Part shown: positions 9,176-19,252 of the stretch, piece after piece
Numbering within the stretch: the first letter of the stretch is position 1
Layout of the letters: each line of letters opens with the position of its first letter
Source of the DNA: Orobanche coerulescens
Lineage: Eukaryota; Streptophyta; Magnoliopsida; Lamiales; Orobanchaceae
Direction: 5' to 3'
Length of the DNA: 64,000 nucleotides
NCBI GenBank assembly: GCA_033398695.1
Contig: CM065805.1
Location: forward strand, 162,603,787 to 162,667,786
Translations under genes and position numbers: made by a program
The notes under the pieces: model-generated
Database searches by the model: none
What the model was told of the DNA's origin: nothing
What the model saw: only the letters and a program-made list of their open reading frames with translations

Positions 9176-10187
9176 TATTGAGTATACATTGTTGTTATTG
9201 TTTTGAGCATATTGACGTGGTCATATGAGTATGCATTTGTAGGACTTGTGTTAGCACCGTGCCCGTATTGCATTGATCTGATCTCGAATTAGACTGACAT
9301 GATTGTCATCGTATTGTGCATCTCGAGGTATGTTCTGTATTTCCATTGGTTGTTGTCTTTTGATGGACAATCGATTATTGTGTTGATATGTGATGATGTC
9401 ACCTGATGGATTGGGATTGGATCGAGTTAGCAGAATTCGTAACAGTGAGTTATGATGATGTTTTAAGAACCTTAGGTTCCGTTTGAGATACAGTACCGAT
9501 GATTAGATATGAGCTTACCGTGTTGTTGAGGATACGAGATGTGAACTTTGGTAATTATTATCTCGAGTTGGTAAAGTTATGGCGGTAAGATTACATTAGT
9601 CATATTCTTACTTAGTATTTTCATTGGTATGTAATTATTGATGTGATGTGATGGTTATCATTATTGGACATTATGGCTGACCCCGTCGTGGGCTTTCTTT
9701 TTAGGTTCTTGGATTATCAAGCTTGTAGCGGTCGTGGAGAGATGAGCTTCTCGGAGGATACTGGCTAGGGCATGTATTTGTGTATTGAGTTTCCTGATCA
9801 GTTCTTGTATTCCGCTGCTAGAGTATTTTAATTGTTCGTCTTTTTCCGCTGCGTGAGCATTTTTAAATGGCCTTTTGGTATCTGGTAACTTGGGTACTTT
9901 GGCAATCATTTTCTAAACTATTTTGTCGGCACGTGTAAGCGATAGCTTAATGTATGTTTTTAAACTGTTGAGTTCTGGCATTTCAGGCCTTGTCCATTCA
10001 AATGAGATTTTACGACGGTTTTGATAAACGAGTTTTATAAAGTCTTCAAATGTTTTAAATAGATAATACCGTCGTTAGCCTCTTGGACGTTTGTAAATGT
10101 TTGCGAAAATTTCCTTCAGCCTCGTGGGTTCCATCTCGGGGCCCACGGCGCTGTAATATTCCTGGATGGCTCTGGGGGTGTTACATC

Positions 10188-11481
10188 TATTGATGTCAGT
10201 TGTCTAATGTTGGCTACGTTTTGTCCAGAACTTCAGAAGAATCTGTAAGAAATGGAAGCTTATGAGCTTAATGCTCACCTCAATGAAACTTTCTCGAAGC
10301 ATGCTAGGCAAGAGAGATATGAGACCTTTCAAGCCTTGTAGGGTTGCAAGATGGTTGAGGGGACATCTGTCAGCACTCATGTACTCAAGATTAAAGGATA
10401 TATTGATCATCTTGATAGGTTTGGTTTTCCACTTTCTAAGGAGCACTCCACCGATGTGATCCTAAACTCATTGTACGATAGTTTCGGTCAGTTAATTATG
10501 AACTATAATATGAATGAGATGGATAAGTCCATTGATGAGCTGCATGGGATGCTTAAAATGACTGAGCAGAATATTAAGAAGAAGCCAAGCCACGTGCTGA
10601 TGGTCAGCAAAGGGAAGTCCTTCAAGAACAAAGGCAAGGGCAAGGGTAAGGTAAAAGTTGCCAAATCTAAAGACTCTACTAAGCCAGTTTTCAAGGCTAA
10701 AGCTCCCAAAGATGGAAATTTTCCATCATTGCAATAAATCAGGACACTATAAAAGAAATTGCAAGGTTTACTTGGAAGAGCTAAAGCGTACCAAGGGTAG
10801 TGAGACTGCCACATGTATATTTGTTATACAAGTTAACTTATCTACTTCTAACTCCTGGGTATTAGATACTGGATGTGGATCTCATATTTGTACAAATGTG
10901 CAGGGGTTGAGAAGCAGTAGAGAGCTGAAGAAAGGGGAAGTGGATCTAAGAGTCGGCAATGGAGTAAGAGTTGCTGCACTAGCCGTAGGAACTTATGATC
11001 TAGTTTTACCCAATGGGCATTTGTTAGTTTTGAACAATTGCTATTATGTTCGTGCTATGAATAGGAATATTATTTCAGCTTCTACATTAGATTGTGAAGG
11101 TTACAGTTTTCTTATTAAGAATAAGATTATTCGTATATTCTTTGATGACTTGTTTTATGGTACTCGAAAGTTATATACTAGCCTTTATAATATTGATCTA
11201 TATGAGTCCAGCACTTTGAAAGTCTATAACATTGCATCCAAGAAACCTAAGCTCAATGATTCTAATCTGACTTACTTATGGCACTGTCGACTTGGTCATA
11301 TAAACGAGAAACGCACTTCTAAACTCCATAATGATGGACTTTTAGACTCTTTTGACTATGAATCATATGGGACATGCGAATCTTGTTTATTGGGCAAGAT
11401 GATGAAGAATCCTTTCACCGGTCCTGGAGAAAGGGATAGTACATATCTATTAGGCCTAGTACATACTGATGTATGCGGACC
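10188..11481 (+). pseudogene. Copia gag, protease and integrase N-terminus (TE-D, piece 1)
   Basis: Gag of the UBN2 type (ARQERYETFQAL, YIDHLDRFGFP, LHGMLKMTEQNIKKKP) with internal stops. A Lys/Gly-rich tail is followed by a zinc knuckle HCNKSGHYKRNC whose first Cys pair is damaged and which lies in the next frame. Protease shows WVLDTGCGSH with the catalytic Asp. The pre-integrase HHCC zinc domain follows (LWHCRLGHIN, CESCLLGK), then the first integrase Asp in HTDVCGP, where TE-E interrupts. Frames change near 10720. Order and motifs are clear for Ty1/copia. Confidence 0.88.
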
Positions 11482-12400
11482 TAACACCCCCAAATCCCAT
11501 TGGGTTATTACAGTGTTGTGAACCCCACACCGGGAGATCCACTAGGCGAACACGAATAAATTACATAAAACTAATCAACAAGGAAAATCACAGTCCCTAC
11601 TATGATATCCGATATAATATTCCGATAAGGAATTTCAATGACATGAAGGGCCTACATTGCCAAAATAAAAATACAACAACATCCACGAGCCCTGCTCGGA
11701 TAACACATAATAACGATAACTGACAAACCGGAGAATACTCCCAACTGACTGACCAACATGAACCACGAACAACTCGGGACTAGTATAGCTCGAATGCCTC
11801 ATCGCCATCATCATGCCCCTGTGTCTCAACTCTCTCATCACAATACCTAAAACATGAAAACATGTTCCGCCCCCACGGGGTCAGTCATCCAGAAAATGAA
11901 TATCAAATATATGTACAACATGATATGCATCCAAAGGCAAAATAAACGGTAAAACACTGATATACGAGATGCTCACAAACCAAGGTAAGAACCGATCATT
12001 CGCAAAACACTATGCCCACGGCATACGATCAATACCTGCTCAACATGTTAGAACACAAGTGCCCAACGACGAATCATCAACATAGAACACAACAATGCCT
12101 GAAGGCTCGAACGGAAACACAATAAGGGGCCGAAGCCACACAGCACGAAGCTGTATCACAATGAGGGGCTGAAGCCACACAGCATGAAGCTGTATCACAA
12201 TGAGGGGCCGAAGACACACAACATGAAGCTGTATCACAATGAGGTCATCCAATGACCGTCACCTGTTGAACTGCAGGTGCTGGGAAAGCAACCGCGAAGG
12301 TTCAAGCCCCAGACTTATCCATAATGAGATCACTCAGCGACTGTGACCTACTGAACTGTAGGTGTTGGGAAACCAACCGCGAATGTTCAATCCCCAAACT
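11482..12400 (-). repeat. TE-E 3' LTR, segment 1
   Basis: Matches 30576 onwards in the right LTR (both begin TAACACCCCCAAATCCCATT). It includes three units of the 39-bp minisatellite near 12121-12241. It stops at the TE-F target duplication AAACT, and the matching sequence in the right LTR continues near 31874. Confidence 0.85.
12121..12241 (-). repeat. 39-bp minisatellite, three units
   Basis: Units follow GAGGGGCCGAAGCCACACAG plus CACGAAGCTGTATCACAAT. The right LTR has roughly eight units of the same repeat (31390-31712), so copy number changed after the two LTRs were formed. No gene. Confidence 0.85.
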
Positions 12401-12613
12401 TGTAATATCCGGTCGAAAGTCATGTCATTTCAAACCTTTCATATTCTTCGGATCGTGATTGTTGAGCGAACCCTTGTAATCATTGCTTGGAACCACCGTT
12501 TTGGGGTTCCCGTATTTTTATTTCGTGTTATTGTTGTCCAGACATTGAATCATATTGCTTTTATTCTCTTTCCGGGTCATTTTCCATCATTTTAGGACCG
12601 GAAGGGGGTGTGA

Positions 12614-12880
12614 GCCGCGGCTCAAGGAGTGTCTTGCCAAGCACACATTTCTATTTTTGGAGCAAGGTGTACCCGATCTTGCGGCACACATGATCTGAGC
12701 CGCGGCACCTGCTGAGCAATGCCGCGGCACACCTATCTTGAGCCGCGGCACCTGGTGTTGCATCCCGGCCAAAACCCGCTGTGCTCGGTGCGCGGCACAC
12801 TGAGCTGAGCCGCGGCACACTACGAAACACAGGAACAATTTTAGGCTGTGCGCGGCACACATATCTTGAGCGCGGCACAC
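12614..12880 (+). promoter_or_regulatory. CCGCGG palindrome array of TE-F 5' LTR (eroded)
   Basis: Same array as in the 3' LTR, but several cores have lost one to three bases, for example TGCGCGGCAC instead of TGCCGCGGCAC. Intact cores start at 12614, 12699, 12721, 12742 and 12809; the 12721/12742 pair keeps the 21-bp spacing. Either the array is unstable or the assembly has errors here. Confidence 0.75.
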
Positions 12881-13728
12881 AATGCGGTCATCGCATAATT
12901 CGGCTTTTTAAGCGAGATTTCAGCCATTCTTTCCCCATTTCTTCTTCCATCGCGAGAGAGAGTTGAGGAAGAATTCTCTTCATAGCTATCACTTGTGTGT
13001 TGAAGATTTACCAATTTCAATCGGTTGGGAAGCCCGGATAGTCGATCTATCGCGTATTCCTTGGATCATAGAGCTTGGATATTCAAGAGGTAATTCCTTG
13101 GACACCTTGACTTCTCGATTTCGTGTGGGTTTTGACGTTTTGGATGATAAAATCATGGTGTCTGATGTGATATATGCGTGATTATGGACATGCTTGAGTA
13201 TTCATCGGATTATTGAAAGATTAATTCAAGAACACTTTGAATTTTATGTTGGATTTTGGGGGTTTTCGTAGATTCGTCCGTTTTGTCCGATTGAAGCTTG
13301 AGAACCTTGATATTTTGATATATATCTATACCATATGAGTGTTTTCTTCCGATTTTACGGGTTGGATTGTGCCGTTTTCGGACTTGTGGGAGTTTGGGCG
13401 ATTTCTCAACCTTTAGTCATCCACCCGTATATTTTCTGGAATCGTAGACGAGTTTCGGGAGTCTCTTCGTATAATTTGAGTATGGATAATTAATTGTAAT
13501 ATTACTTGCGAATCGTTTAGGTGCCGGAAGCGCGTTCTCGGACCTACCGAACTCATACCTTTCCTCCGTTCGATTTCTCGATGTCTCAAAGGCAAGTATA
13601 CATTTATGATTGTACGTTCTCGACTTTGAAAGTATGAAATATTGATGATATGATTATTTCTAGCCACTCCGGGACGGGCCTATAGTCCTCTGAGGGTTTC
13701 GTAGCCTCTGGTGCGATTCCATGGTTGA

Positions 13729-13860
13729 TATGAACGAACCGTTTCTACGGCATTCATATGAAATAATATTGGCATGTAATGAACGAACCGTTTTGATGGC
13801 ATTCCTACATGTAACGGCGTATGATATGAACGAACCGTTTTTACGGCATTCACATACGTC
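13729..13860 (+). repeat. Short minisatellite in TE-F R-U5
   Basis: Three units of about 49 bp built on ATGAACGAACCGTTT and ACGGCATTCATATG. They follow a GGGACGGGCC...GGGTTTCGTAGCCTCTGG block that also occurs in TE-J near 50650 and 50730. The 3' LTR has the same at 20605-20740. Confidence 0.75.
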
Positions 13861-14408
13861 TTGAGATTTTAGTTATTCCGGAATACTAGTCTTAAATTGA
13901 TGAATTGACGGATATTGATGAATTGACGGATTACATTACTTTATTGTCGAGAAGTATTATGTTTCATATTGTTATACTTGCACTAGCTATTCGACGGCTA
14001 ACCCCTTATGGGGGAAATACGTTTCATGTATTTCAGGTTCCAGGAGAGCGGACGGGCAGGTATCGGGTCGGCATAAAGATGGTGGGCAAGTGTGATATTG
14101 TGTCTTTCTTCCATTTATGGTTGGAGTTCCGGTTCAGTGTTGTTGTACTGGATTGTCTTTTGAATACTCGAGTATCGTTTTCCGTTTCCCTTGATGTTCC
14201 GGCCTGTGTTGCCGAAGTATTGAATTGTATTGTGATGTCCGTGAATACATTGGTTATGTTTCGAATACCTTTGTATCGTTTTCATTCCTTTGTGTGTAGA
14301 CCTTATCGGTCAAAATTTATGGTTACGCATATGTATAGCCTTGTGGGTCCCACAGCGGGGCTTACGGCGCTGTAATATCCCTGAATAACTCGGGGGTGTT
14401 ACAGAATA

Positions 14409-14426
14409 TGGTATCAGAGCTTAGGT
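14409..14426 (+). other. Primer binding site, tRNA-iMet
   Basis: TGGTATCAGAGCTTAGGT lies five bases after the 5' LTR and is complementary to initiator tRNA-Met over its first 12 bases. The same site occurs in TE-H on the opposite strand. Confidence 0.9.
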
Positions 14427-14608
14427 CTATGGATACCTAGGCTGTCGGTCTTTTGGGTCGATCGAGTCGTTAATTGTCCACAGTATCACTACTCTGCCAT
14501 CATCACGGTGCGGCCGTACTTGTAAGACCTCTCACTCTTCCTCGTGTTTCCTTATTCGTTTTGCTTCCTTTTATCGGTATTCTTGAGAATCGGACACTTT
14601 GTTGATGC

Positions 14609-17392
14609 GTGATTGAATTGTGCTTACGTGACTTGTGTGTTCTTGATATGTCACCGGTAGGGGCCGTGGCCGTGGTCGTGGCCGTGGGCGAGGAAGAGGT
14701 CGTGGCGCGGCCGTTTCCATCGGGCCGGTTGCGGGTCGACCAACCCCGGTTTGTCGAACTCGGTGCATCCCGACACCGAGAGTCGCACGACCAGTCAAAT
14801 GGTCGGGAACAACGCAGACGTTGGAGTGGCGAATGCACTTCAACAATTGGCTACTCAGATGACTATTTTGGCCCCAAGCTTCAGCTGAATAACCCGAATC
14901 CAAACACGGATGCCCTGCTTCAGAACGTAATCCGTATGCACCCTCCACAGTTTGGCGGTGCCACAGACCCGTTAAGCTGGGAGGATTGGCTAGCAGAGTT
15001 GGAGAAGATTTTCGAGGCAGTTGATTGCCCCGAGGTGAGGAAAGTACCGATTGCTCAGTATTTCCTCACTAAGGAGGCCGCTACTTGGTGGAAGGTCATC
15101 AAGCCACAGGATCGTATTGCCTCATGGGATGAATTTAAGGAGCTCTTGGAGGCCGAGTTTTGTCCTTGGCCGGTACGAGAGAGCCGAATCCGAGCCTTCT
15201 TCGAGGCTAAACCACAAGATATTCCCGTTTCGCAGGCAATCGTTGAGTATAACCAACAATTAATCCATGTGAAGGATCAAGTACGTAACGAGCGTGATAA
15301 GATCCGTTATTTCGATATGCGGATGAATTTGGACTTACGACGGTACATGGCCGGATTTGCTTGTACCACACTGAAAGAGTATCAGGACAGAGCTTTAGCC
15401 CATGATATGTTGAGCCCTGACAAAGATACCGTTGAAGAACCGAAGAAGCAGAAAGTCGGGGGAAATTTTTCTGGCTCTAAGGGTGGCAACTTTCAGAAGT
15501 CACAGACGACTAACCGTTTTGCCGACGATCGTCACGTTCTAATAAAGGGAAGAGGAGTTACCGTCCCACTGGGTACCTCAAATCGCGCGGTGACTTGCTA
15601 TAATTGTGGCCGTTCGTGCCACATTAATTTGGAATGCCACTTTCCACCGTTGAAGTGTCACACGTGCGGCAGATGGGACATAGAGCGACATATTGTACCG
15701 AGCCGAATCAGAATTTGGACACTCGGGTTTCGCCCCACCGGTCAACCTCAGAATTTTGGGGGCCGGGACGGGTCGACGGCTGGAGGGGGGAACTCTACCA
15801 TCGGTTCGGTGCAACCACGGGTTTATGAGATGCGTCGAACAGACGAACCCGATGCGGCGGTGGCTTCAGGTACCATCCATATTCTATCCTATCCAATCCG
15901 TGTACTTTTTGATTCGGGTGCTACACATTCTTTTATTTATTTGGAGTGTGTACGCCGTTTGAATATAACTTGTTTAACTGCTTGCGATCCCTTTATCGTG
16001 AGACTGCCTAGCGGGGATAGGATTGTGGGGAATCGGGAGATTAGAGAATTTCCGGTGGTTATATCCGGTATGGACTGGTTATCAAATTTAATTGTAGTTG
16101 ACATGGAAGGCGAGGACGTAATCCTCGGCGAGGATTGGCTTAATAATCACCAGGCGATTATGAATTACCGTACCAAAGTTATCACTATGATGACTAAGGA
16201 CGGATCTGAGTACTCATTTTTGGGACGTAAGTTGGGCCAATCCAAGTTACTTATCAGTTCCATGAAGGCCGTAAAACTTTTGAATAAAGGTTGTACGGGC
16301 TATTGGTGTTATGCATTGAAAACGGAAGGAATTGAAATCGATTTCTCTTCAATTCCGGTTGTTAACGAGTATCCCGATGTTTTTCCGGACGATATTCCGG
16401 GATTACCGCCGGATCGAGAGATAGATTTTTCCGTGGATTTGGAGCCGGATGCGGCCCCGATTTCTAAAGCACCTTATCGGATGGCACCTTCCGAGATGCA
16501 GGAATTGAAGACTCAGTTGGGAGAACTTTTGGAAAAAGGGTACATCAGACCGAGCGCTTCGCCTTGGGGCGCGCCCGTTCTTTTCGTCAGGAAGAAGGAT
16601 GGTTCACTACGTTTGTGCATTGACTACCGTGAGCTGAATAAAGTAACCATCAAGAATAAATATCCTTTGCCTCGTATAGACGATCTATTTGATCAATTGC
16701 AAGGAGCTGCGGTTTTCTCGAAGATTGATTTAAGATCCGGGTATTATCAACTCAGAGTGAGGGAATCCGACGTTCCAAAGACGGCGTTCCGGACGAGATA
16801 TGGGCATTATGAATTTGTAGTTATGCCCTTTGGGTTGACGAATGCGCCAGCAGTATTCATGCAGTTGATGAATAAAATATTCATCGAGTATCTCGACAGG
16901 TGTGTAGTCGTCTTTATTGACGACATCTTGGTCTATTCTCGGGATAAGGAGGAACATGCCCGACACTTGCGTTTGGTCTTAGACATTTTGAGAGCCGAGC
17001 ACCTCTATGCAAAATTCTCGAAATGTGAGTTTTGGTTGGAAGAAGTTATGTTTCTCGGCCATGTGATTTCGGCCGAAGGGGTTCGTGTAGACCCGCAGAA
17101 GATCGAGGCAGTGCTAAATTGGACACCGCCTAAAAATGTTAAAGAGGTTCGTAGCTTTTTGGGCCTTGCTGGGTATTACGCTTCGGTTTGTCGAGGGTTC
17201 TCGAAACTCGCTCGACCGCTACGAAATTACTCTGAAGACCGAAAAGTTTGTTCGACGGATGAGAGACAAAGCTTGACGGCGAAGAGACGATTGACTTCAG
17301 CGCCGATTTTAACTTTACCGCATGGTAGCGAAGGCTTTGCGCTTTCTGATGACGCTTCGGTCAAGGCCTGGCCGTGTGCTTATGCAAGATGA
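14609..17392 (+). pseudogene. TE-F gag-protease-RT polyprotein, frameshifted
   Basis: One long frame (927 codons) holds most of gag, protease and RT. The gag core is near residues 110-290 ([29 protein letters not shown]). A CCHC zinc knuckle [14 protein letters not shown] lies near residue 330. A second knuckle has slipped into the next frame (QMGHRATYC, about 15670). Protease DSGATHSF is near residue 435. RT has [32 protein letters not shown] and the catalytic box FIDDILVYS near residue 768. The first 80 residues are probably not native: an Arg/Gly-repeat start and a downstream gag piece lie in the other two frames (14655-14865). The frame ends early inside RNase H. Confidence 0.9.
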
Positions 17393-17700
17393 TAAGACGA
17401 TAGCTTTTGCGTCTCGTCAATTAAAGCCTTATGAGGTAAATTATCCTACTCACGATTTAGAATCGCCGCAGTTGTCTTCGCACTCATGATTTGGCGGCAT
17501 TATTTGTATGGTTCACCGTGCCGGATTTATACCGATCACAAGAGCCTGAAATATATTTTCAGCCAGAAGGAGCTGAATATGAGACAGAGACGTTGGCTAG
17601 AGTTGATAAAGGATTATGATCTGGAAATACTATACCACACCGGAAAGCCAATGTCGTTGCGGATGCTTTGAGCCGCAAATCGGCATCTCTTCAAATGCTT
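17393..17700 (+). pseudogene. TE-F RNase H domain
   Basis: RNase H continues in shifted frames: [18 protein letters not shown], then [22 protein letters not shown] and [20 protein letters not shown], ending near DALSRK. Frame breaks sit near 17365, 17462 and 17650, each at a place where the expected text lacks one or two bases in a short run. The domain order is otherwise intact. Confidence 0.85.
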
Positions 17701-19250
17701 GAGGTTCTTACGTCTCGCACGAAGATTCGGGATTTAATTGAACAAGGGATCGAAGTGTGGCTTCGAGTACAGGACAGTGGTGTACTCTCGAAATTACTTC
17801 GTCCTTGTTCGACGATATCAAAGGGAAAGAGTGGAGTGACCCGATGATTTCTCAACTGTCGGAAGATGTGATTATAGGAAAAGCTCCTGGCTTTATGGTG
17901 CACGAGGATAGTATTTTGAGATTTCGAGTGCTTTGCGTTCCGAATGATTTGGAATTGAGACAGAGGATTCTCCGAGAAGCTCATGCTATGCCTTACTCAA
18001 TCCACCCCGGGACGAGTAAGATGTACAAAGATTTGAAGCGAAATTTTTGGTGGAATAACATGAAGAAGGATGTTACGGAGTTCGTATTACGGTGCTTGAC
18101 GTGTCAACAAGTCAAGATCGAACATCAACGACCAGCGGGGTTGTTGAAACCACTCCCATTCCCGAGTGGAAGTGGGAAGATATCTCAATGGATTTTATCA
18201 CTGGCATGCCGAGAACTCGGGCCGGAATGAATATGATTTGGGTAATTGTCGATCGATTGACCAAGTCTGCACACTTCTTGGGTATTAAGGATACTTGGGG
18301 ACCGGATAGATTGGCTCGAACCTTTATCGCTGAGATCGTGAGGTTACACGGTACCCCCAAGACCATTGTTTCTGATCGAGACGGCCGTTTCGTATCGCAT
18401 ATTTGGCAGGCCGTTCATCGTGCTCGTACTGAGTTGAGATTGAGCACCTCCTTTCATCCTCAGTCGGACGGTCAGACAGAGAGGACGATTCAGACGTTGG
18501 AGGATATGTTGCGGGCTTGTGCCTTAGACTGGAGTAACGATTGGGAACTTCACTTGCCGTTGATCGAGTTTGCTTACAATAATAGTTGGCATGCGTCGAT
18601 CAAAATGGCACCCTTCGAGGCACTCTATGGTAGGCGATGTAGGTCGCCATTATGTTGGGACGAGGCTTCTGAGCTAGTTGGGACGGAACCAGATATGTTG
18701 TTGGAGACCAAGGAAAAGATTTCTATCATCCGAGACCGATTGCGACCGCCCGTAGTCGTGAAATCCTACGCCGATACTCGTCGTCGGCCCTTGGAGTTTG
18801 AAGTGGGGATCATGTCTTGCTCAAAGTATCACCGACTGCAGGAGTTTTCCGCTTCGGTAAAAAGGGAAAACTCAGTCCAAGGTATATCGGACCTTTTGAG
18901 ATTTTGGACAGAGTCGGGACTTAGCTTATCGCTTGGCATTACCTCCACTTTGAGTCACGTCCATAGTGTTTTTCATGTGTCCCGATTGAGGAAGTACGTG
19001 CCGGATCCGAGCCACATTATCGACTACGGTGAGATTAATGTAGCCGAGGATATTACCTTCCGGAGAGACTGTGAAGATCCTTGGCGTCGCGAGAAACAGC
19101 TTGGCATAAGACCATTCCACTTGGTTAAAGTACAATGGTCGAGGCATGGGGTCGAAGAGGCGACTTGGGAGACGGAAGAGAAGATGCGGGTGGAATACCC
19201 GAACTATTTATTTCTTAAGTTTCGGACGAAACTTATTTTTAGAGGGGGAG
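17700..19250 (+). pseudogene. TE-F integrase with C-terminal chromodomain
   Basis: The HHCC zinc domain (EAHAMPYSIHPG, CLTCQQVK) lies in the frame ending at 18230. The catalytic core and tail lie in the overlapping frame 18092-19315, with catalytic residues Asp34 (ISMDFITG), Asp95 (VSDRDGRF) and Glu130 (SDGQTERTIQTLE). The C-terminal segment (about 19060-19230), with VKVQWSRHGVEEATWE, is a chromodomain, which in chromoviruses directs integration to marked heterochromatin. A further frame disturbance lies near 18770-18930, where the GPY/F region is garbled. Confidence 0.9.
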
Positions 19251-19252
19251 AA
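19241..19252 (+). other. Polypurine tract of TE-F
   Basis: AGAGGGGGAGAA lies directly before the 3' LTR, as expected for plus-strand priming. Confidence 0.85.

Larger units (their letters stand above)
7149..10187 (+). repeat. TE-C: LTR of a gypsy-type element, start missing
   Basis: A 3.0-kb stretch ending in the terminus CTGGGGGTGTTACA, shared with the other gypsy LTRs here. In order it has a palindrome array (to 7300), a TATA box (7312), a second array (7976-8057), a minisatellite (8836-9175) and the conserved LTR end (about 10120-10187). TE-M is the same family in the opposite orientation: its minisatellite is the reverse complement of this one. The LTR start is cut off by the TE-B end. 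It is followed directly by copia gag (TE-D), so it is probably a solo or truncated LTR inserted there. I see no gene in it. Confidence 0.75.
12401..14403 (+). repeat. TE-F 5' LTR
   Basis: Begins TGTAATATCC and ends GGGGGTGTTACA. Internal order: unique start, palindrome array (12614-12880), leader with a GA run (about 12950), a short minisatellite (13729-13860) and the conserved terminus. The TATA signal is weak; TTTTTAAG near 12905 is the best candidate. Confidence 0.95.

Noticed and set aside
13905..14375. 156-residue frame in both TE-F LTRs (also 20781-21251)
   Set aside because: It lies in the R-U5 of an LTR, runs through the conserved terminus and resembles no protein. Its duplication reflects LTR identity.
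14609..14850. Start of the TE-F polyprotein at the first Met
   Set aside because: The first 80 residues look unlike gag. An Arg/Gly-repeat N-terminus lies in another frame, so this start is probably an artefact of frameshifts.
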